Assembly: GCA_019973575.1 (NCBI GenBank)
Contig: BPUI01000002.1
Location: 1,333,888-1,397,887, forward strand
Length of the DNA stretch: 64,000 nucleotides
Direction of reading: 5' to 3'
Origin: Gemmatimonadetes bacterium T265
GTDB taxonomy: Bacteria > Gemmatimonadota > Gemmatimonadetes > Gemmatimonadales > Gemmatimonadaceae
Shown here piece after piece: positions 57,931-64,000 of this stretch. The notes below the pieces were generated by a model. That model searched no databases, was not told the origin of the DNA, and worked only from the letters and a program-made list of their open reading frames with translations. The position numbers and the translations under genes were made by a program. Position 1 is the first letter of the stretch, and each line of letters begins with the position of its first letter.

Positions 57931-58037
57931 CCCCGAATGCTACCCATGCGGACGCGTCGCGTTCTACGGCGCGGCGCGCGCCCGGCGTATTGTGTCGCGT
58001 CCCCGTTTCGCCCGCTCCCGGCCCCCGACCGCCGCCC

Positions 58038-58367
58038 ATGGCCGCCTCCGACACTCGACCCGGCCTGACCGACGCCCCGCTCAGCGCACAAATCTTTTCC
58101 GTTTCCGCCGGACTCGTGGGCGTCTGTCTGACGGTCATCGGTCTGTTCCGCATCATCATCCGGTCGCAGCACGTCGACAGCGTCGCCGACAACCTGCTCG
58201 CGGTGGACGCCCTATTCTTTCTCGCCGCCTGCTTTCTCGCGTACCTCGCCCTCCGCACGCGCACCGCCGCGCGCGCCCGGCTCGAACGCGCGGCCGACGT
58301 CGTCTTCCTCGTCGCGCTCGCGATGATGGTCGCGGTCGGCGGGCTGATCGCGTACGAGGTCATCTGA
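58038..58367 (+). CDS. Three-span membrane protein of unknown function (109 aa)
   Basis: The protein starts MAASDTRPGL and has three helices (AQIFSVSAGLVGVCLTVIGLFRIII, NLLAVDALFFLAACFLAYLAL, VVFLVALAMMVAVGGLIAYEVI). It is divergent from uvrC across 107 bp. Its 3' half lies on the strand opposite the murJ C-terminal extension (156-bp overlap). The well-formed helices support a real gene; no family is recognised. Confidence 0.65.
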   Translation: MAASDTRPGLTDAPLSAQIFSVSAGLVGVCLTVIGLFRIIIRSQHVDSVADNLLAVDALFFLAACFLAYLALRTRTAARARLERAADVVFLVALAMMVAVGGLIAYEVI

Positions 58368-59993
58368 GCGCGCGGCGGGGCCGCGACCGCGGCCGACGCG
58401 CGCGAGCACCCGACTCACGGTGGACCGCGCCTCCGGCAACCCGAACACGTACGTTGCCGCGAGGTACAGGGCGCCGTAGACGGCGAGGACCGGCACGCCG
58501 GTCCACAACGGCCCGCGCGCACCGCCGGCACCGACGGCGAGTTTCGTGGCCCAAGCGGCCGCGGCGGCGACGAGCGCCGCGGCCCACACCGCGATCCCGA
58601 ACGACGCCGGGAAGCCCGCGCGTCCAACGTCGCGGCCGAGCCGCGCGCGAAGCAGCGAGAACTCGACCCACCCCGCGACGCCGGCCGAAGCGGTCAGCCC
58701 GGCAACGCCCCACCGCGCGTCGATCCCGAGCGCGCGCGGCAGGGGGAACGCGAACACGTAGCCGAGCACGATCGTCAGCGCGATGCGCACGAGCGCGAAC
58801 CGGAACGGAGTCCGCGTGTCCTTGAGCGCGTAGAACGCCGACGAATACAGCCGCGCGAGCGTGGACGCGAGCAGGCCGATTGCGGAACCGGCAAGCACCG
58901 CCCAGACGTAGACGGTGTCCGCCCGCCGGAACGCGCCGCCCTGCAGGATTACGCCAGCGACGACGTCCCCCAGCGCGAGGAACGCGACGGCGGAGGGGAT
59001 CACGAAATACGCGATGCGGCGCATGTCGGTCGAGAGCCGGTCGCGGAGCGCCGCGCGCACCGCGGCGGCGTCGCCCAACGTGCCCGACATTGCGGGCAGC
59101 GCCGCGGCGGAGATCGACATCCCGAACAGCGCCACGGGGAGCAGGTAGATCTGCTGCGCGTACCCGAGCGCCGTGGTCGCGCCGCTCGGCAGGCGGCTCG
59201 CGAAGTTGAGGTCCACGTACGCGCTGATGTTGACCGCGCCGCGCGCGAGAAATATAGGCACGAAGCTACGAATCACCGCCTGCACCGCCGCCGAACGACG
59301 GTCGAGCGACGGGCGGAACCGACCGAGCGCGCGGAACGTGGCGGGCAGCTGTACGCCGAACTGGAGCACGCAGCCGAGCACCGTCCCCCACGTCACGAAC
59401 GTCACGAGGCGCGCGCCGCGCAGCCCCCGCATGCCGCCCCACGAGAGCGCGCCGATGATCGCGACGTTCCAGAGCGCGGGCGCCGCGTAGGAGAGGAAGA
59501 ATTGCCGATGGCTGTTCAGGACGCCGAGGCACCAGGCCGAGAGCACGAGCAGGCCGGTACCAGGAAACAGCACGCGCACCAGCGCGACGGTGAGGTCGCG
59601 CTTCGCGCCGGTGTAGCCGTCCGCGATCGTGTCGACGAAGATCGGCGTCGCGAGCACGCCGACGGCGACGATCACCGTGACCAGCGTCGCGAGGAGGCCG
59701 AACACCGCGCCCGCGACGCGTTGGGCCTCCTCGTCGTCGCCCTCCGCGAGCAGCCGCGCGTAGACGGGGATGAACGAGGCCGAGAGTACGCCCTCGCCGA
59801 ACAAGTTCTGCAGGAAGTTGGGGATGCGCGTGGCCGAGACGAACACGTCCGCGGCGTCGGAGCGGCCGAGGTAGTGCGCGGTGACCTTCGTGCGGAGGAG
59901 CCCGAACAGCTTCGAGAGCAGGATCCCGAGTGCGACGAGGAGCGCCGCGGCCGGCGCGCGGCGCCGCCCCGCGGGCGCGCGGCCTCTCGTCAG
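58212..59993 (-). CDS. murJ: Lipid II flippase MurJ
   Basis: The core, about 525 residues, has 14 hydrophobic helices with MurJ landmarks (KLFGLLRTKVTAHYLGRSDAADVFVSATRIPNFLQNLFGEGVLSASFIPVYARLL, INISAYVDLNFASRLPSGATTALGYAQQIYLLPVALFGMSISAAALPAMS). It moves lipid II across the inner membrane. No ATG, GTG or TTG is available near the expected N-terminus; CTG 59993, overlapping the bshC stop and preceded by AGGGGA, is the best start (593 residues). A 60-residue charged C-terminal extension overlaps the antisense gene at 58038-58367. Confidence 0.88.
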   Translation of the reverse strand: MTRGRAPAGRRRAPAAALLVALGILLSKLFGLLRTKVTAHYLGRSDAADVFVSATRIPNFLQNLFGEGVLSASFIPVYARLLAEGDDEEAQRVAGAVFGLLATLVTVIVAVGVLATPIFVDTIADGYTGAKRDLTVALVRVLFPGTGLLVLSAWCLGVLNSHRQFFLSYAAPALWNVAIIGALSWGGMRGLRGARLVTFVTWGTVLGCVLQFGVQLPATFRALGRFRPSLDRRSAAVQAVIRSFVPIFLARGAVNISAYVDLNFASRLPSGATTALGYAQQIYLLPVALFGMSISAAALPAMSGTLGDAAAVRAALRDRLSTDMRRIAYFVIPSAVAFLALGDVVAGVILQGGAFRRADTVYVWAVLAGSAIGLLASTLARLYSSAFYALKDTRTPFRFALVRIALTIVLGYVFAFPLPRALGIDARWGVAGLTASAGVAGWVEFSLLRARLGRDVGRAGFPASFGIAVWAAALVAAAAAWATKLAVGAGGARGPLWTGVPVLAVYGALYLAATYVFGLPEARSTVSRVLARVGRGRGPAARSDDLVRDQPADRDHHRERDEEDDVGRAFEPGARGGARAEGEVREKAGGEKE

Positions 59994-61684
59994 ACGTCCC
60001 CTGCCGTCGGCCCGCGCCGCACGAGCGCGTCGGCGTGCACGCGCGCGCCGTCGAGCATCTTGTCGGTGAGCGCAGGCCCGTAACGCGCCAGAAACGGGAG
60101 GAAGCTCAGGACGCGCTCCTGACGTGCGCCGTTCGGCCGGAGCGCGGCCTCCGCGGCGGCGAGGGCGCGCATCGCGTCCGCGTGGCGCCGCTTCACTCCC
60201 GCCATCGCGCGCCGTTCGAGGCGCCCGACGCGCCCCAGAAGCTGGAGACGGGCGCCCTCGCGCGCGCGCGCGGACAGGAGCGGCGGCCCGTCGCCTCCCG
60301 CGACGTCGTCGGCCGCCCCGCCGACGGCCGCGACGCGCGCGTCGATCGCCGCGCGCAACGCGTCGAATTCCGCCTGCAGGCCGGCCGGCGCGAGCCGCCG
60401 CGCGAGCGCCGCCGCGGCCGCGTGCGGGTCGCGCAGCGCGTCGACGCTCAGGCCTAATGCACCGAGCGTGCGCGCGACCCGCGCCTCGACGACCGTGCCG
60501 GACCATCGCGGCACCGCGACCGGCCGCGGCACCGCGAGCGCGTCGGCGACCGCGCTCACCTGCGCGAAGTAGGCGTACTCGCCCGGCCCCGCGACGTAGG
60601 CCACCGTCGGCAGGATGCCGCGTTCCACGACCGGGCGGAGCAGGACGTTCGGCGCGAGATCGCCCGGCGAAACGAGCGGGACGAGCGCGCGCGCCTCGTC
60701 GGTGCGGAGGCGCCGCTTACGGCCGTCGTGCCCCTCGCGGAAGACGAGCGCGAGCCCGGCGACGTCGCGCACCTGCGGGCGAAATCCGGCCGCCTCGATC
60801 GCGGCGCTCCGCGCGCCGACCGCGTCGGCGAGCGCGGCGCCGCGGAGGAGCGCGCGCCGCATCAGCTGGAAGCCGGCGGCGCGCGTCGCGGGGTGCGAGG
60901 CGTCGAGCACCGCGATGCCGAGCGGCTCGAAGAGGTCGCGGAGGAGCTGCACGTACGCGTCGCCGCTCGTCCGCCCCCCGACGTACGCCCGGGCGAGCGC
61001 GTCGAGCGCGGGCGCGTACGCCGCCGCGCCGCAGGCGCGCGCGAAGCGCCCGCGCAGGCCGTCGACCTCGGTGCCTAACGGAGCGCGCGCGACGGGCGTC
61101 CCGTCGGGAGGCGCCTCCGTCAGCGCGAGCTCCTCGAGGCCGCGGTCGCCGACGACGTAGGCGCGGCGTCCTTCCTCCCAGTCGGTGTCGTCGGTCGCCG
61201 CCCAGAACACCGGCGCGACCGGGAATCCGATCACCGGTTCCAACCGCTCGGCGAGCGCGCGCGCGCTGAGCGCCTTCGCGAGCGTGTACAGCGGGCCGCC
61301 GAAGAGCCCGGGCTGCTGCCCCGTCGTGACGACCACCCCCGCCCCGCCGCCGACGCGCTCGAGCGCCGCGGCCGCGGCGCCGCGGGCGTCGAACGCGGGC
61401 GCGAGGAGGTCCAGCCACGCGCCGGCCCGGTACTGCTCACGCGCCGACTCGGCGCGCGCGCGCCACGCGGCGGGGCCAGTCGGCACGGCGGGGTACCACG
61501 AATCGACGGGCAAGGCCCCGTCGAGCGCGGCCCGGACGAGCGCGCCGCCGCCGAACGGCTCGGTGCGGACCTCGAGCGGTTCGGGTCCGAGCGCGTCCGG
61601 CGCGAACGCGTCCGGCCGGGGTGCCGCCGACGCGAGCGCCCCGGACGCGAGCGGCCCCGACGCGAGCGCCTCGGGCGTGCTCAC
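59990..61684 (-). CDS. bshC: Putative bacillithiol synthase BshC
   Basis: A 564-residue protein from GTG 61684. VVTTGQQPGLFGGPLYTLAKALSARALAERL, PVAPVFWAATDDTDWEE, LRDLFEPLGIAVLDASHPATR and GPGEYAYFAQVSAV are BshC signatures, and the C-terminus carries the family's coiled-coil (QLLGRVGRLERRAMAGVKRRHADAMRAL). It adds cysteine to glucosaminyl-malate in bacillithiol synthesis. The first 50 residues contain ASGPLASGALASA-type repeats and are probably disordered. It overlaps rlmH and murJ. Confidence 0.92.
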   Translation of the reverse strand: MSTPEALASGPLASGALASAAPRPDAFAPDALGPEPLEVRTEPFGGGALVRAALDGALPVDSWYPAVPTGPAAWRARAESAREQYRAGAWLDLLAPAFDARGAAAAALERVGGGAGVVVTTGQQPGLFGGPLYTLAKALSARALAERLEPVIGFPVAPVFWAATDDTDWEEGRRAYVVGDRGLEELALTEAPPDGTPVARAPLGTEVDGLRGRFARACGAAAYAPALDALARAYVGGRTSGDAYVQLLRDLFEPLGIAVLDASHPATRAAGFQLMRRALLRGAALADAVGARSAAIEAAGFRPQVRDVAGLALVFREGHDGRKRRLRTDEARALVPLVSPGDLAPNVLLRPVVERGILPTVAYVAGPGEYAYFAQVSAVADALAVPRPVAVPRWSGTVVEARVARTLGALGLSVDALRDPHAAAAALARRLAPAGLQAEFDALRAAIDARVAAVGGAADDVAGGDGPPLLSARAREGARLQLLGRVGRLERRAMAGVKRRHADAMRALAAAEAALRPNGARQERVLSFLPFLARYGPALTDKMLDGARVHADALVRRGPTAGDV

Positions 61685-62145
61685 TTGTGGTACGGCTCGC
61701 CCCGCACGAGCGTCCCCGCGCGGTAGAGTTGCTCCGCCAGCACCACGCGCGCGAGGTCGTGCGGCAGCGTCCACGGCGCGAGCGCGAGCCGCGCGGCGGC
61801 GCGGTCGCGGAGCGCCGGCGCGAGGCCTAACGCGCCGCCGAGCACGAACGCAACGTCGCGCGCCGCGTCGCGCTGCGCGGAAAGCCACGTCGCGAAGCGC
61901 GACGACGTCCACGACTCGCCTCGCTCGTCGCAGGCCACGAGCGCCGCGCCGGCGGGCACGCGCGCGGCGAGCCGCTCGCCCTCGCGCGCGACGACCCGGT
62001 CGCGCGGGAGCGAGCGGGCCGACTCCTCGCGCACCTCGACCGTGTGCAGCGCCCAGTAGTGCGCGGCCCGCCGCTCGTAGTCCGCGGCAGCCTCGGCCAG
62101 CGCGCCGCGCGCGCGCCCGACCGCGATCACGTACACGGACGACAC
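61681..62145 (-). CDS. rlmH: 23S rRNA pseudouridine-1915 N3-methyltransferase RlmH
   Basis: A 154-residue SPOUT methyltransferase. YVIAVGRARGALAEAAADYERRAAHY starts the fold, VACDERGESWTSSRFATWL is the middle motif and VAFVLGGALGLAPALRDRA forms the knot with AdoMet. The end LPHDLARVVLAEQLYRAGTLVRGEPYHK is the conserved tail. It modifies helix 69 of the 50S subunit. A TTAGGC pair occurs at about 61827. GTG is the start, and the stop overlaps bshC. Confidence 0.95.
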   Translation of the reverse strand: MSSVYVIAVGRARGALAEAAADYERRAAHYWALHTVEVREESARSLPRDRVVAREGERLAARVPAGAALVACDERGESWTSSRFATWLSAQRDAARDVAFVLGGALGLAPALRDRAAARLALAPWTLPHDLARVVLAEQLYRAGTLVRGEPYHK

Positions 62146-62175
62146 GACCGACGCACGCCCGTCGCGCGCGCGACG

Positions 62176-63495
62176 TCAGGCGTAGATGCCACGCAACCGG
62201 TGCACCGTGGCCACGCGCGTGATCGACAGCATGTAAGCCGCGGTGCGCATGTTGACCCGGTGCTGCTGCGAGAGCGCGAGCACGTCGTGGAAGCTCCGCG
62301 TCATGATGTCGCGGAGGCGCTCGTTGACGGTGTCCTCCGACCAGAAGTACCCGCCGCGGTCCTGCACCCACTCGAAGTAGCTGACCGTCACGCCGCCCGC
62401 GTTGGCGAGGATGTCGGGTACGACGAAGATGCCCTTCGCGTCGAGGATCTCGTCGGCGGCGGCCGTCGTCGGGCCGTTCGCGCCCTCGCAGATGATCTTG
62501 GCGCGCACGCGACCGGCGTTCTTGCTCGTGATCACGTTCTCGAGCGCCGCCGGCAGGAGCACGTCGACCTCCGACTCGAGCAGCTCTTCGTTGGACACCG
62601 GGTCCCCGCCCGGGAAGCCTTCGAGCGTGCGGTGCGCGCGGATCCACTCGAGCGCGCCGTCGACGTCGACGCCGGCAGAGTTGTGCACGCCCCCGGTCCG
62701 GTCCGAGATCGCGACGACGCGGGCGCCCTCGCGCGCGAGCAGCTGCGCCGCGACGGACCCCACGTTCCCGAAGCCTTGCACGGCGACCGTCGCGCCGACG
62801 ACGTTCATCCCGAGCCGCTCGAGTGCCTGCCGGGTGACGATCATGCACCCGCGCCCGGTCGCCTCCCGCCGACCGAGCGAGCCGCCCATCTCGACCGGCT
62901 TCCCCGTTACGACCGACGTCACCGTGTGGCGCGCGTGCATGGAATACGTGTCCATGATCCACGCCATGACGCGCTCGTTCGTGTTCACGTCCGGCGCGGG
63001 CACGTCCGAGTCGGGGCCGAGCACCGAGATGATGCCGGCGGTGTAGCGCCGCGTGAGCCGCTCGAGCTCGCCCACACTCATCTGCAACGGGTCGCACACG
63101 ACGCCGCCCTTCGCGCCGCCGAAGGGCAGGTTCACGACGGCACACTTCCACGTCATCCACGCGGCGAGCGCGGTGACCTCGTCCAGCGTGACGTTCAGGT
63201 CGAACCGGATGCCGCCCTTTGCGGGACCGCGCGAGGTGTTGTACAGCACCCGATGACCCGTGAACACACGCACCTCGCCCGTGTCCATCATCACCGGTAC
63301 GCTCACCGTGATCTGCTTCTCCGGATGCCGGAGCACCTGGTAGATGCCGGGGTCGAGGTCGAGCAGCTGCGCCGCGCGGTCGAAGCGCGACATCATCGCT
63401 TCGAACGGGTTCTCCTCATTCAGGAAGCGGTCTTTGTCCGGCTGGACGATCGGGGTTTGTCGGAGGAGCTCGGTGGCCATGACGGGATCAGGCAT
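62176..63495 (-). CDS. gdhA: Glutamate dehydrogenase (Glu/Leu/Phe/Val family)
   Basis: A 439-residue protein. [44 protein letters not shown] holds the substrate-binding and catalytic lysines, [20 protein letters not shown] and [19 protein letters not shown] follow, and the Rossmann loop is [34 protein letters not shown] is also typical. It interconverts glutamate and 2-oxoglutarate plus ammonia. The ATG at 63495 overlaps the lpxK end by 8 bases; ATG 63480 is an alternative. Confidence 0.93.
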   Translation of the reverse strand: MPDPVMATELLRQTPIVQPDKDRFLNEENPFEAMMSRFDRAAQLLDLDPGIYQVLRHPEKQITVSVPVMMDTGEVRVFTGHRVLYNTSRGPAKGGIRFDLNVTLDEVTALAAWMTWKCAVVNLPFGGAKGGVVCDPLQMSVGELERLTRRYTAGIISVLGPDSDVPAPDVNTNERVMAWIMDTYSMHARHTVTSVVTGKPVEMGGSLGRREATGRGCMIVTRQALERLGMNVVGATVAVQGFGNVGSVAAQLLAREGARVVAISDRTGGVHNSAGVDVDGALEWIRAHRTLEGFPGGDPVSNEELLESEVDVLLPAALENVITSKNAGRVRAKIICEGANGPTTAAADEILDAKGIFVVPDILANAGGVTVSYFEWVQDRGGYFWSEDTVNERLRDIMTRSFHDVLALSQQHRVNMRTAAYMLSITRVATVHRLRGIYA

Positions 63496-64000
63496 GCCGG
63501 CCGCGGGCGGCCGACTCGGGAACGGTCCGGTGCGACGCGCGCGGGGCTCCGGTGCGGGCCGCGGCCGCCACGGCCTCGAGCACGTCGACCACGGCCGAGG
63601 CGCCCGCTTCCAGGGTCACGCGCTGCGTAACATACCACAGCGCGCGGGCCCGCACCGGCCAGCGGGGTCCAAGTTTGACCGCGTCCTTGAGCGTCGTGAC
63701 AACCCGGTCGACCGAGCGCGCCTGGTCGGCGAGCGCGGTCACGTCGCGAGCGTCGTACGCGTGGTGGTCGGGGTAGCGCGCGAGCGTGACCTCCGCGCCG
63801 GCCGCGCGTAGCTGCTCCGCGAACGCGTCGGGTGCGCCGACGCCGGCGACCGCGAGGACGTGCACGCCGGCGAGCCGCCCGACCGGCTCGGCCTCGAATT
63901 CGGACCCTTCGCGTCCCCAGCGCACGACCGTCGCCGGCGCGAGGTGCGCGACCGCGATCGCGAGCCGGCCGCCGACGGCCGCGTGGAGCCGCGCGGCCAC
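63488..64000 (-). CDS. lpxK: Tetraacyldisaccharide 4'-kinase, C-terminal part
   Basis: The reading frame enters from the right edge and ends at 63488. [48 protein letters not shown] and [28 protein letters not shown] match the C-terminal half of LpxK, including the D-H-H and T-x-K-D-A-V-K elements. LpxK phosphorylates the lipid A precursor at the inner membrane. The N-terminal P-loop is outside the window. Its presence argues for an outer membrane with LPS. Confidence 0.85.
   Translation of the reverse strand: MAARLHAAVGGRLAIAVAHLAPATVVRWGREGSEFEAEPVGRLAGVHVLAVAGVGAPDAFAEQLRAAGAEVTLARYPDHHAYDARDVTALADQARSVDRVVTTLKDAVKLGPRWPVRARALWYVTQRVTLEAGASAVVDVLEAVAAAARTGAPRASHRTVPESAARGRHA

Overview
The window is very GC-rich DNA (roughly 73-75% by eye) from a Gram-negative-type bacterium. 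The flanking chromosome carries lpxK (lipid A), bshC (bacillithiol), dapF, murJ, gdhA, der, plsY, gpsA and surE/pcm. That combination points to Gemmatimonadota or a close relative; this is an inference from gene content, not a database result.

Layout. (1) 1-1068 is chromosome: the dapF 3' end, a short AT-rich convergent spacer with two DnaA-box-like sites, and a membrane-anchored TPR gene. (2) 1069-48205 is a complete-looking, tailed (siphovirus-like), about 47-kb prophage inserted in the 3' half of tRNA-Arg(CCT). It is bounded by a 39-bp att duplication with one mismatch. (3) 48206-64000 is chromosome: the 5' part of the tRNA and a long, mostly translationally coupled leftward series lpxK-gdhA-rlmH-bshC-murJ, uvrC-thrC, DUF512-der-plsY-gpsA-merR, surE-pcm.

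Prophage layout. Left end (1.1-6.6 kb): early genes (J-domain protein, orphan DNA methyltransferase, DUF1376-like replication protein containing an iteron array, VRR-NUC nuclease). 6.8-37.4 kb: packaging, head, tail and lysis genes (terminases, portal-MuF fusion, protease, two decoration proteins, capsid, connectors, tail tube, G/GT frameshift chaperone, tape measure, tail tip, fibre, holin-like proteins, endolysin, tailspike). Cargo interrupts this block at 9.3-10.9 kb (DUF2806-type protein). 37.4-41 kb: mixed-strand cargo including the three-Cys-motif/TcmP pair. 41.06-41.93 kb: divergent repressor and Cro/Xis-like gene with CTAG-centred operators. 42-48.16 kb: early genes (Sak4-like ATPase, integrase, tyrosine-phosphatase-like protein).

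Most notable: the attachment core lies inside an open reading frame. In the circular phage, a 128-codon gene would start at 48153, overlapping the phosphatase stop, cross attP and end at 1441, overlapping the next start. Integration therefore cuts this gene and splits the early operon, disconnecting the replication genes from the regulated early promoter. Near-identical arm-type repeats sit about 103 bp from the core on each side. Other highlights are an 11-bp-phased iteron array inside the replication gene, a solitary type I-E-like CRISPR repeat, the convergent three-Cys/TcmP pair, three copies of an intergenic hairpin, and a strongly over-represented octamer CGTTAGGC shared by prophage and host.
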